NCBI GenBank assembly: GCA_027943245.1
Contig: JANDJZ010000029.1
Coordinates: forward strand, 1-22,035
Reading direction: 5' to 3'
Length of the DNA: 22,035 bases
Origin: Acanthamoeba sp. SK_2022b
Lineage: Eukaryota; Discosea; Longamoebia; Acanthamoebidae
Notes under the pieces: generated by a model
Told to the model about the DNA's origin: nothing
The model's database searches: none
Seen by the model: the letters and a program-made list of their open reading frames with translations, nothing else
Program-made: the position numbers and the translations under genes
Part shown: positions 10,495 through 19,724 of the stretch, in pieces
Position numbering within the stretch: the first letter of the stretch is position 1
How the letters are laid out: the number at the start of each line of letters is the position of its first letter

Positions 10495-10541
10495 GAAAAA
10501 AAGGTGAACATCACCTTTACAGTTTCGTGCAAATAGGAATA
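10495..10541 (-). repeat. Right terminal inverted repeat
   Basis: Reverse complement of the left terminal repeat with two substitutions (C/T and C/G). It ends with GGAATA, giving TA at the outer edge. Confidence 0.92.
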
Positions 10542-10920
10542 TTCCTGAACCACGGAAACTGTGGGCAGGCTGCACAAAGTAAAGGCGTGGTTAGTGGCCA
10601 GTTTTAACTCGGGCTGTAAGTTAATCTTTGCCACTCAGTCTTTTCATGATTAAGCAGCAGCATGCAAAGAAGGCAACACCACCAAAAGGGCAGCATCTCA
10701 AGAAAATCAATTTGGGGGTGTGGTGGAAGGTTGGTGTGGGTAATCCCCTGGTCTGGAGAGCAGTTGCCAGCAAGATTGAAAGCCACCCAACCTGGACCCA
10801 GAGGCTGAATGCCTTAGCATCTCAAAATCACTGGTTGGCAAGATCATCAAGTGACTCTGGAAGGGCAAGACAGGACCACACAAGCATGGGACAGGAGAGA
10901 AGTGAGAAACCTACTTGAGT
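10542..10920 (+). pseudogene. Degenerate second transposase N-terminus
   Basis: From 10628 one frame gives NLGVWWKVGVGNPLVWRAV and SHPTWTQ, clearly related to SGVWQRVGVGDETIWRSIV and SHPEWTQ of the transposase at 8495. After about 10800 the homology moves to another frame (KSLVGKII...GKTGPHKHGTGEK against PVLVSRVM...GEHAPRKHGVGRK), so a frameshift is present. No DDE core follows. This is an older, diverged relative of the neighbouring transposon, not a copy of it. Confidence 0.7.
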
Positions 10921-11554
10921 GTTTGCTGCTGGAAAACACCTGACCAAGTTGCCCAGATGGGTGCAATCCACCTGTGCTTCATCAAAGACCTGTAGTGATT
11001 TGATTTAAGATTAGTTTTATAAACATTTTCTCCATCTGATTACACAGCAATTGTAATTTAGGGTGGGTAAAGGCATGTCAAGAGCAATAAAACAGATTTT
11101 AATTGGGTAAAATTTCAGTTTTTGTTACCACAGTTGTTACAAAATTTATTACAACAAAATTCATTTTAGAAGGGTAAAAGGAGGTTAAATTTACTGGTGG
11201 GCTAACAAAACCAGATGGTGTGCAGGTTGTTGTTGTTATTTAGTAGAGATTTGATGGTGGTTTAGTGTTGAGGTGTTCAACCTCTGAATAGCATGAAGTC
11301 ACCAAATAGTTTTGTGTTATTGTGCAAGGGTGAGAGCCCAACGTGCCAGTGGTGTGCACAGTTCAACACATGATGGGCAAGCAGATAATATTTGAGGCAA
11401 AATGTTGTTGGGATGAGGGCAACATGAAGAAAATCAGATGGAGAAATTGTTTTATTTGGATTGCATATGTTTATATGGTCCATATCTGTTTTGTCAGGTC
11501 TCATGCAGTTGTTCAGGTCAAGTGAGACATCAGCACACATCATCACTCCAATGG
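10921..11554. other. AT-rich, CpG-free element debris
   Basis: Only one CpG was counted in these 634 bp. The minus strand carries an open stretch (11277-11576) that continues into the left arm of the 167-bp inverted repeat. No known domain recognised. Likely decayed mobile DNA by composition and context. Confidence 0.5.
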
Positions 11555-11721
11555 CAACAAGCTGACCATCAGGCACCAGGTGGAAAGACCCATCATCATC
11601 TTCCTCTAACCAGTTGAGGAAGATTCATGCCCTTGTAGTGCGCTTCACCAAGCCAAGCCAAACACTGCCTTTTTCACCAGACACTGCAATTATAGCACCA
11701 TCATCAGGCTTAGCAGTGGTG
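11555..11721 (+). repeat. Left arm of a 167-bp inverted repeat
   Basis: Pairs with the reverse complement of 12500-12666 with only two substitutions by eye over 167 bp. On the minus strand it encodes a peptide containing KPDDGAIIAVSGEKGSVWLG and, in another frame, FLNWLEEDDDGSFHLVPDG. Confidence 0.9.
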
Positions 11722-12499
11722 TATCTGATCAATGGGCTTGCAAGGTGGCAAGTATGGTGGTGGTGCAGCAAGGAGGGCAAAGTCTGGGCCACAGCCAAAC
11801 TGACCATGATGTAAGTATAGTAAGTATCTCTTGAGGCCGTGGTTGATGAAACCATGAATGCCCAGCTTGAAGAGGTGCAGGTCCTTCCAGGAAGATGGGA
11901 GAGGCGCCAGCATGGGAAGTATCACAACACTTGAATCATCCATAATCACAGAGAAGACACCACTGGGATCAGTGCTTGCTTATGCATACATGATGGAATG
12001 GCAACATCAAAATGTGAGCAAAATAAGTGCAAGAGAAGAAATGTTTGTTTAAGCATTGCATAATAGATATTACATGATGTGAATTAAATGTAGCTATATT
12101 TAATTGAAACTCAACATTTATAAATCAAAAACCAAGGTGTTGCATGTGGATGATTACCTATCAGACACCTGCATGGGGCTTGTGAGCAGTGTACACTTGA
12201 GAAAGCAGAGAAAAGATACCGATGAAAGCAGTGGAACACATCAACAAACACTGCAGCTAACCAATCAAAAACAGAAAAAAACTCACTGAAACAAGGTAGG
12301 AAACTCACATGACAGCTTAACTCCAAATCATTTCTCATAGTTACCCAGCACCAGACAAACAACATGGAGAAGGATGAGCTACCACCCACCCAGTCAACCA
12401 GTGGAATTCCATCAATGGTCACTGAGTGCAAACCAAAGGTGCTCTTGACCCACCTTACTGTGCTGGCCTCGCCCTAACAGGCAAGGCCACCTGTGATCT
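11722..12499. other. Unique spacer between the inverted arms
   Basis: 778 bp of CpG-poor sequence with no recognisable gene. It has an AT-rich patch near 12040-12130. I saw no inverted or direct repeat within it. Confidence 0.5.
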
Positions 12500-12666
12500 C
12501 ACCACTGATAAGCCTGATGATGGTGCTATAATAGCAGTGTCTGGTGAAAAAGGCAGTGTTTGGCTTGGCTTGGTGAAGCGCACTACAAGGGCATGAATCT
12601 TCCTCAACTGGTTAGAGGAAGATGATGATGGGTCTTTCCACCTGGTGCCTGATGGTCAGCTTGTTG
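12500..12666 (-). repeat. Right arm of the 167-bp inverted repeat
   Basis: Reverse complement of 11555-11721 with two mismatches. Flanking sequences on both sides do not continue the match, so the boundaries are sharp. Confidence 0.9.
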
Positions 12667-13605
12667 TGTCACACAAGCAAATGTAGCCCATGTTAGTGAT
12701 GTCTTTGTAGAGAGCTGGGTAAATGTGGTTGTGCAGAAATGCATGATAGTGATGGAGGCCCCATAACAGGATGTCTTCCTGCCAAACAAGAGGATGTCAG
12801 ATCCTACCTGCAGGGACAGGGCCTGCCACAGTGTAGGTATGTCATGGAAGGTGAGGTACGGTCCCCCAGGATGGCATTTACCAATCCATAGCAACAGCAT
12901 GTTGTCTCCTCAGCCACAAAGAAGATGTCAATCCCCCACTCAAGCAAGCACACAGGTTTGATGATCACTTCTCTCAACACTGCCTGGAGCCTGAATGTTT
13001 TCTGAGCAAGCACCTAGGACACATGAGTCAGGCAATGCTCCTCAAACAGTGCGTTCACCATGCTCAGGTTGATGCCCACAAGTCTTCATAATCAGGCTCC
13101 TGCTCACGTTTGCATGCACACATCCTCTTCCACCTCAGAGATACCATTAATACATATTTTCTGCAAGGTTGTGATTGGTAAAAAGGCTGTACCATTTGAC
13201 ACTGCAAAATCACGCACAGCAACAAGGATGGTTGTTAGATGTACCACCAAGGAACCAAAACTGTTCCTTCAACAGGAGAATAACCTGTTGTGTGAGGTTA
13301 TGGGGTCCATGATGGCTATGCTGTCTCACCCGCCCTTTGGTATCAGATATCTTCCAGCAAGTCCTCATAACAGATCTCAAGCTCCTCGTCCCATGTCAAG
13401 GAGCCTGATTCACCAAAATCATTCAACATGTCATTTTCAAAGAAACAGCGCAGATCTATGTCTACAGTGTCTACTACGTCTATGTAAAAGGAATCTGAGG
13501 CCTTCTGAGCAGAGTCAGTTTATTCGTAATCTGCCTTTCTTGTGTTTTAGTTTTTTTTAATTTCTTCTTTTTTATCACTTTTTCGTTGTTTCTACACTTC
13601 ACCAC
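12667..13605 (-). pseudogene. Decayed minus-strand coding debris, family unknown
   Basis: The minus strand has several interrupted open stretches in changing frames. One near 13350-13500 is acidic (DIDLRCFFENDMLNDFGESG... and EELEICYEDLLEDI, then a stop). Others at 12804-13013 and 12604-12900 overlap and look like one protein broken by frameshifts (LVNAILGDRTSPSMTYLHCG; SDILLFGRKTSCYG). I cannot name a family. CpG is rare throughout. Likely remains of a mobile element. Confidence 0.4.
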
Positions 13606-13628
13606 ATTTGCCTGCCTACACTCAAGCA

Positions 13629-14093
13629 TTCTACTTCTACAAGCAACACCTCAACCCCAACACCAAGTGGCTCACTGCTCTTGACATACTGGTCCATTTG
13701 CCAGTCTAGGCAAGGAACATCCAGAGCACAACCTTGCCCATGGCACAGCTCTACACTAGGGAGGAAGTGGGCATTGGCTTCATCATCACCCACATGGTTG
13801 ACTGCCATCCTACCAATCACTGGCTCAGCATCAACATTCACCAAGACAAGCTCCAACGACTGCACCCTCTTGGCCAGGAGGAGTGCCTCAGGCAGGGCAG
13901 CCCTTGGTGGTTGCACAACATGTACAACCATGGATTGGAGTACATGCTGGACTGCATCCAGCACTGCCCCAAAGGTCACTACACAGTGTTCTTCTACAAC
14001 CTCAAAACCAACAATGCAAGCCATGTACCTCACTGTTCAGTAGCCAAACCCACTAAGACTCCCCACCCACCTTCACATGAAGTCTTCACTTAA
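13629..14093 (+). pseudogene. Orphan open frame with one in-frame TAG
   Basis: A single frame runs from FYFYKQHLNPNTKWLTALDI to VFT at 14093, broken only by one TAG near 13707 (a possible CAG-to-TAG change). After it come MAQLYTREEVGIGFIITHMV, NHWLSINIHQDKLQRLHPLG and YNHGLEYMLDCIQHCPKGHY. Codon use lacks the CpG-rich bias of the host genes. No family was recognised; an element-derived protein is likely from its surroundings. Confidence 0.4.
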
Positions 14094-14473
14094 CAATTAT
14101 AACCACTTCCCAAACACCTTCTCTCTTTTTTTGGTGAGCGTGCCCACCAACCACCCACTTATGGTCCAGGCTATGCTGGTTGCAAACCAGTGTTGCCCAC
14201 TCAAGTGGGAAATCACGCAACCTTTCGCACCTGAAGCGGGAACCCAGTTTTTTTGTTCCCACAGCCCTTATGTTCCGGCATTGGCTTAGGCCATAAACTT
14301 ATCAGAACCAATTTGTTTTCGGGGGGAACACGCGGGTACACCTTGGTTGCACTACTTAGTCTATCTTCCGCTTGGCCTCTTAAGGGTGGCACGCAGCTTC
14401 GACGCAGGCACCCGACACGCATGGTGCTTACTTAATCGCTGCCGGGGTTTATTTGCGCACACGCAGTTCCATG
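14094..14473. other. Boundary region with three short hairpins, 3' flank of the kinase
   Basis: CpG frequency rises again at about 14,130, marking the end of the element-derived block. Three inverted repeats follow closely: CTGGTT-3-AACCAG (14176-14190), CCCACT-2-AGTGGG (14196-14209) and GGGAAC-11-GTTCCC (14238-14260). On the minus strand AATAAA occurs just behind the kinase stop codon, a good polyadenylation signal. No gene was seen. Confidence 0.5.
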
Positions 14474-16884
14474 TCATGGCTGTATCTTGTTCAGTTCCAC
14501 CAATACCTCCTTGTATCCAATTCGTTCTCGCGTGTCATGCGCCCAGCAGCGCTCAATTAGTGAGGCCCATGGCCTTGGGCACTCCTGCAGACAATCATGG
14601 TGGCATTCTGTCAGCAAAAGCGTCAGGCGCGCACATGCTGGCCGCACATGCCTTGGGAATGGGCGGCCTCTCCGGACCCGAGAGAGGCAAAACGCGTTTG
14701 AGCTGCTCTACTGCCACCACTTTGCTCCTGCGCGCAGAAAGGGCGGCAATGAAAGGGCATAGTGAGCTCACAGGGCTATAGCCATAGTATCGGGCTTGAG
14801 GGCAACGTACCAAAACGACCACAGGATAAGGCCAAATGGAAGCACGTCCGTACCCAAAGCGTAGTACGCGGCGGCTGGAGAGTTTCTCTGCTCTGGTGGC
14901 TGCCACAGTCTGCGAAGCAACAAACGCCCAACGGTCACCGCGCATGAAGCTCGACGGTGGCAAAAGAGAACAGCACGCACGTTCGTGTTGTATCTATCCT
15001 CGTTGCGTCCCGCCCGCGCAGCACTGCTGGCTCGTTGGCCAGGTCATGACCGACGCCCAAATTGGTTATCTTCGCTCTGCTCGCGACATGACGTAGGCCC
15101 TGTTATCAGACTGAGTCGTAGCATCAAGAGCATGCGGCGTTACGCCAAAGCTAACGTACCGAAGACCGAAGTAATGGGGTGTGCCATGAAGATCAAACTT
15201 GTGTCCAAACAAAAGAATGTTGCTCGGCTTCAGGTTGCCGTGAACTAGCGGAGGTGATGAGGAATGGACGTAGCTCAGGCCAGCCGCGATTCCTGCCATG
15301 GTGCCACGCTCAGACAGGCAGTGACAGCATGTCACTCAAGAGAAACTACGCGCACCCTTGGCGATCTCCAAAAAGTGAGAGACAAAGTGAGTATCGTGCA
15401 AGTATCTGCAGTTGTCGATCAGCCATGAATGCAGGTCGCCCAAGTCCGCCTTCTCTACGACCACGCATCCCTGTATAAAACGTAATTCAGAAGTACGGGC
15501 ACGGTGGCAAAAACCTAAAGGGTCACTCCCCCTCCTCTCGTACCTGGATGTCGCGCCCCGGAATGGCGTAGAGTCGCCCGTACGCGCGCATCAGATTGGG
15601 GTGGTTGAATTTCCTGGTGAGACAGACACAGATCCATCAGCTGCACGTCACTCGCCCACTGCTGAACTCGGCGCTTTGTGCTTCAGGCGTCAAATACCAT
15701 AAGTTGTGACACTCGGTTTGGTAGGCACGCTCCTCGTGATAGACCTTTACCGCCACATGGTTGAGTCCCTGCCACACGCCTTCATAGACCGACCACGCCC
15801 GATTGCTCGCTGATCCTTCTGTGGAGATCAGGCAAGCTCAGCACTCTCTCTGTCTCCCTTTCTCCAGCAAAACATAGGCAACGCACTACCAGAGCGTCCC
15901 GTTAGCCGCTTGCGGAAATCAACGTTGATCGAGTCAAGATCGAGCTCTGTAGGAGAATGAGATCAGTGAGTTATATGAAAGAGGGGACAAAACAATATAA
16001 AAACAGCTGAGGCAAGGTAAAGCGTTGATGGGTCACCCTGAAGGAGGAGTGTGTGCATAAGTTCAGTTGAGTTGCTAAAGCTCGGACTCGAGAGCGTGCT
16101 GCTCGCGCCGACGCTGTCGTGGCCAAAGAGTGCGGGATGTTCAAGCACTTCGTCCTGCCCAAGACGTATCATAGGGCGAGTGGTTAGAAGGCCGATGTGT
16201 CACGGTGGCGTGCTACATCCACGGAGTGAAGAGTACGCACGAGAGATAGGTGCTCGGCGGCGGCAAGGTCAGAATATAGGTGGGCGAGGTGATCATCGTG
16301 AATGACCGGCAGCTCTTGATGGTGCGAGTGGCCGTTCTGGACTGGCTCGCTCACCAGGAGTATCGGTGGTGGTGTCATGGTGTTGCCTGTTGCGTTTCCC
16401 CTCGCTCGTGTCGCCTCCCCCGTACGCTGCAATATCTTTCGGTCTGCGTAGGCCTCACCCATCCGGCCGCCATAATGTTTGTCCATGGCATCGTCATCGT
16501 ATTCTATCTCCAGTTCAATCTCCGATGTGTCGTCCGTGGGGGTGAGTCGCCGGCGGCCATCGTCTCCCGTCTTGGCTTCCTTCCTCGCCTTGCTGGGCAC
16601 GCCTCCCTGTAGCGTACCACCAACCAAATCGCATGAAAAGGTTTGGTAACTCCGCGAGAGGAAGGTTCCAGATGAGGGGTATTGCGGGGGGGGGGGGGAA
16701 CACGCCCCGCAGAGTGAATAAGAGGAGAAGGAATTCAACTGACCTGTTCAATAACACTGCTCTCTTTGCTTCGTTTTTTGCTACGCCTTGGTTTCTCCTG
16801 CGCGAGAGGAAGAGCGAACGGTGAGGTGATGGTGGAGAGCATCCCGGGAGTGGTAGGCCGGACAGGTGCGAGCTGAGTGTTCAT
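14474..16884 (-). CDS. Protein kinase homologue lacking catalytic Asp residues (pseudokinase)
   Basis: Twelve exons join without frame breaks to 502 residues: 16744-16884, 16241-16606, 16037-16154, 15890-15946, 15698-15818, 15544-15613, 15356-15470, 15160-15292, 14981-15076, 14811-14909, 14635-14727 and 14474-14573. The N-terminus is basic (EKPRRSKKRSK) and then acidic. The kinase domain starts near 228: degenerate Gly loop EGSASNRAWSVYEGVW, VAVK (Lys about 252), FNHPNLMRAYGRLY, GIAAGLSYVHSSSPPLVHGN with LKPSNILL (HGN at 347-349 where HRD is usual), AKITNLGVGHD (NLG at 379-381 where DFG is usual), LWQPPEQ for the APE motif, TDVLPFGLILW, RPPIPKAC and LIERCWAHDTRERIG. Lys and Asn are kept but both catalytic aspartates are gone. 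It resembles the tyrosine-kinase-like group. Splice choices at 14573/14635 and 14727/14811 are the least certain. AATAAA follows the stop. Confidence 0.85.
16686..16698. repeat. Homopolymer of 13 G (poly-C on the coding strand)
   Basis: The run lies in intron 16607-16743, the first intron of the kinase gene, upstream of the acceptor. It parallels the run at 101-112. Confidence 0.9.
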
Positions 16885-17068
16885 TGTTGGCGGCTCAATA
16901 CGAGAAATTAAGAAATAAATTTAATTAAAGAATATAAATACATAAAAAGGTGTAACCGGCTCCGGCGAATAATAATAAAGTAGTAATTATCTCCGGAAGG
17001 GAGAAGAACCAGAAAGGTAAGCGTGGCCGGTCAACAAACAACCAAAATTAATTGACTTAAAAGAGCAA
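16885..17068. promoter_or_regulatory. AT-rich spacer: kinase promoter and 3' flank of the orphan gene
   Basis: Positions about 16905-16990 are A/T-rich (AAATAAATTTAATTAAAG and nearby ATAAATACATAAAAAGG) between two GC-rich genes on the same strand. On the minus strand a TATTTATA-like element lies upstream of the kinase start, and AT-rich sequence follows the orphan gene's stop. Confidence 0.45.
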
Positions 17069-17734
17069 TTAATAACGAAGGAGCACCTTGCCGATGATCC
17101 CTGCCCCTCCGCTGTTGGCGGCATCTTCTTCGTCGCTTGTAGCGCCGCCCAGCTCGACGCCCTCAAGCTCGGTGGCGCCAACATAGGTGGCCATGAACCG
17201 ACTGGCAGGCGAGTTGAGCGGTGGCCATGCCCACACGTGGTAGTGTGAGTCATTGTCTGGATCAGATACCATGCCGAGCTCCTCGAAGAAGCAAGAGTAT
17301 TTAGGCGGGTTGCGCTTGGCCGGCACGATTCTGAGGTTCTTGTTCATGCCGCCACTTGCGATGCGACGGAAGAGGTAGAAAATCGCAGATGTTCTGTCCG
17401 GCGCAAATTGGCGCACGATTTCGGCTGCACGCGCTTCGTTGGTCCATGAGTGGCAGGCTGATCGTCGTTTCCTCTTCTTCACCGGGTAGGAGGCTGGTAA
17501 AAGCTTCTTGACGCTGCCCGCAGATGACCCGAGTGAAATTTCGTGATGAGAATGGCGATTTGTTCCGGGAGTGGTGGGGCAGTCCATTCGTCCCCCTCCA
17601 AAATACACTTGGCTTCCATTATCGGCGTAGTCTTCTTCCTCTTCTTCTTCCTCTTCCTCCCCCTCCTCGTAAAAGTCGTCCTCGTACGAGCCTTCATCTT
17701 CGCCAGAGCGAAAATACTCGTCCCCCAGCTCCAT
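17069..17734 (-). CDS. Orphan acidic protein with nuclear-localisation-like stretch
   Basis: Single-exon frame of 221 residues from ATG 17734 (MELGDEYFRSGEDEG) to TAA at 17069-17071. Family not recognised. The N-terminal 40 residues are very acidic, including a Glu run before DYADNG. A basic cluster (VKKRKRRSACHSW, about residues 85-100) could direct it to the nucleus. The C-terminal half looks globular, with aromatic and Cys residues (RTSAIFYLFRRIASGG, PPKYSCFFEELGMVSDPD, SHYHVWAWPP). It uses the same CpG-rich codons as the host genes, which supports a real gene. It is divergent from the AP-2 sigma gene with 274 bp between start codons. Nuclear location is inference. Confidence 0.6.
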   Translation of the reverse strand: MELGDEYFRSGEDEGSYEDDFYEEGEEEEEEEEEDYADNGSQVYFGGGRMDCPTTPGTNRHSHHEISLGSSAGSVKKLLPASYPVKKRKRRSACHSWTNEARAAEIVRQFAPDRTSAIFYLFRRIASGGMNKNLRIVPAKRNPPKYSCFFEELGMVSDPDNDSHYHVWAWPPLNSPASRFMATYVGATELEGVELGGATSDEEDAANSGGAGIIGKVLLRY

Positions 17735-18008
17735 CCCTCTTTTCAAATTGAATCGATTACTTTCTCCCCACTCCCGGACCGAGCCAACGGGGCAGGCGCT
17801 GCAACGAATAAATAATAGCGTGCGTGTGGTAACACACCAGGCAAACCAGCCGTTGGTGTGCGTTCACAAAACGTTTTGTCCGTTGCCCTTCCTGTGCAAC
17901 GCCCGCGGATCCTGTCGGCAGTCGGCAGACCCAAAAAATGAACAAAAAGAAATAAGATCGAAAATAAATATTAACGTCACCGCGGAAGAGAAGGAGGGAG
18001 CGCCACCC
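17735..18008. promoter_or_regulatory. Shared divergent promoter region
   Basis: The 274 bp between the start codons of the minus-strand orphan gene and the plus-strand AP-2 sigma gene must hold both promoters. AT-rich AAATAAATATTAACG near 17962-17976 precedes the AP-2 sigma start. No CCAAT array was seen here. Confidence 0.5.
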
Positions 18009-18540
18009 ATGATCAACTTCTTTTTGGTACAAAATAGGCAGGGAAAAGTGCGCGCGGCAAAATGGTGGGTACCCTACGATGACGCCGAGCGGGCAAAGCT
18101 AGCCCTAGAGGCTCACCGGATTGTCAACGCGCGCCACTCCAAGTTCACCAACTTTGTCGAGTTTCGCGACCACAAGGTGCGTGGTCCCCTCCGCTTTCGT
18201 TCCCTCCCCTCCGCTTTCGTTCTTCACTTTTTGGGGTGGCATTTCTTATTCATTTCAAACAACAAAACATTTTCTTTAGTTGGTGTACAGGCGATACGCC
18301 GGTCTATATTTCTACTTGTGCGTGGAGGTTAATGATAACGAGTTGGCGGCGCTGGAGCTCATTCACCTCTTCGTGGAGACACTGGACGCCTACTTCGGTA
18401 ACGTGTGCGAGCTCGACCTGGTGTTCAATTTCACCAAGGTCTACCAGATGCTTGATGAAGTGGTGGTTGGTGGTGAGGTCATCGAAACTAGCAAGGCTCG
18501 CATCCTGCAGAGAGTTGATGAGCTTGATCAGCTTCCCTGA
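18009..18540 (+). CDS. AP2S1: AP-2 complex subunit sigma
   Basis: Small subunit of the AP-2 clathrin adaptor, which selects cargo and joins clathrin at the plasma membrane. Two exons, 18009-18176 and 18280-18540 (intron 103 nt, phase 0), give 142 residues, exactly the length of animal AP-2 sigma. Exon 1: [20 protein letters not shown] and [10 protein letters not shown]. Exon 2: [60 protein letters not shown]. The [14 protein letters not shown] and VNDN motifs point to AP-2 rather than AP-1, which has FLEWRD and KRYASLYF. Start at 18009 is the conserved MI start; an open frame continues upstream without ATG. Function is from family knowledge. Confidence 0.96.
18186..18222. repeat. 20-bp tandem duplication in the AP-2 sigma intron
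   Basis: CCCCTCCGCTTTCGTTC occurs at 18186-18202 and again at 18206-18222, a period of 20 bp. It is intronic, so it has no coding effect. Confidence 0.85.
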
Positions 18541-19724
18541 CTCCTTTAATGTTCGCAGCGTGCCTGCGCCCGACTGAAGTGCAAAAAACAAACAAACAAG
18601 TTTTTTCTGTCTGGTGTTGATGCTTCTTCTAGAGTCTTACGTTTGTCTCTGCTTGACATGATCAAGAATTGCTACAATAAACTCTTATGAGATGGTCTTG
18701 TCAAGGAACAGTTTTTCTTCCTTGGTGCTAACAACCATCCTTGTTGGTGTGTGTGATTTTGCAGTGTCAGCCATGTTTTGGTGAGTCTGATTGTGATGGA
18801 CAGGAGGAGTTCATCAGCATGCTCTGGCTAACAAGGACTAGTGGGTTTTGTGGGGGCACTGCAAGATCATCATGTGGGGCAAATTCCTAAACTCTATACT
18901 GAGGGGCAACTTCAACTTTAATCATCCAATAATATTAACACCAGAACAAAGGAAATGGACAGTTTGATGTTGGTAAAGGAGCTCTGTGTGACTGTGTATG
19001 CATATGCATTGAAAACATCATATGGGAAGATATTGAGTTATGTGTGTGTGTTTCTTGTTGTATTCACCCAGATGATGGATTGGATGCCCTGTCATCTATG
19101 TGTGTGAAGGTGTATCAGGACTATGTGTGCTTGGATAAGCTTGAATTGGCAAGGATGTGTTGGGAAGAAGGCAGAGCAAGCATAAACCTCTTCAAGAAGA
19201 CCTCCAACATGCCCACTTATGACCAAATTGCAGGCTTTTTTGTGGTGAAGAAGGTGCATGAGCATCGCACATGTGTACATGTAGAGCAGAGAGAAACGAT
19301 TCTGAAGACCACCAACATCACATCTCATACATAACAAGATCTTGTGATTCACAGAACCACTTTCTGTGCATCAATGTGTGAACAAACAACATGGATGGGT
19401 TAGCTCTGTCCCCTCATGGCTTGATACTGCCCTGTCATGCACCTGCTTCATTGTCTGCATTATTAATGGGCATTGCACCAAGGTTTCACCAGTGCACCTC
19501 CTTCCCCACACACATGCCCACTAGAAAACACACTGACACAGGCAGGAATCATCATGGAATACAACACCAACTCCAAAATCTAGCCACCCATTAATGGTGC
19601 AAGTGATGTAATGTACATTCCATTTGGTTGAAATACAAATTGGGCACAGTGGTTCTCTTGTGCTCGCCTCCTGTCGACTGGCGGGACTTTTGCTTTACAG
19701 TTGCCCACACGCGCGCCAGGAGCT
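18541..19724. other. CpG desert with no intact gene
   Basis: The first 100 bp are the AP-2 sigma 3' flank. From about 18661 to 19620 I count two CpG in 960 bp, although genes on both sides are CpG-rich. The longest open frame (19044-19334, containing HPDDGLDALSSM and YDQIAGFFVVKKV) has no known family and no flanking motif. Likely decayed mobile DNA of the same kind as 10.6-14.1 kb; no terminal repeats were seen. The RFX gene's 3' flank occupies the right end. Confidence 0.5.

Larger units (their letters stand above)
8367..10541. mobile_element. Tc1/mariner (IS630)-like DNA transposon with 47-bp TIRs and TA target sites
   Basis: The ends 8367-8413 and 10495-10541 are inverted copies of each other with 2 mismatches in 47 bp, starting TATTCCTATTTGCACGAAAC. 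Both begin with the dinucleotide TA (8367-8368 and 10540-10541), the usual duplicated target of the superfamily, so the element proper is about 8369-10539. Similarity continues weakly inside: 8440-8463 against the complement of 10415-10440, both CTGT...TTTTTG...CAGC. The interior holds a plus-strand transposase in two frames (8495-8881 and 8898-9527) and a minus-strand accessory ORF (9524-10430), placed tail to tail. It sits about 200 bp behind the actin gene. The transposase is broken, so this copy cannot move by itself, yet the TIRs are well preserved. Confidence 0.88.

Noticed and set aside
10495..10560. Transposon right edge at the second GGAATATTCC half, further right
   Set aside because: TIR identity stops at 10541, and TA at both edges fits 8367 and 10541 exactly.
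14253..14947. Plus-strand frames antisense to the kinase C-lobe
   Set aside because: The minus strand gives a continuous kinase with conserved motifs across many exons, so these are shadows.
17748..18008. N-terminal extension of AP-2 sigma by the open upstream frame
   Set aside because: It has no ATG in that frame before 18009, and the family starts with the MI-F sequence at 18009.
19044..19334. 96-codon plus-strand frame in the second CpG desert
   Set aside because: No family motif and no host-like codon bias; kept only as part of the debris region.
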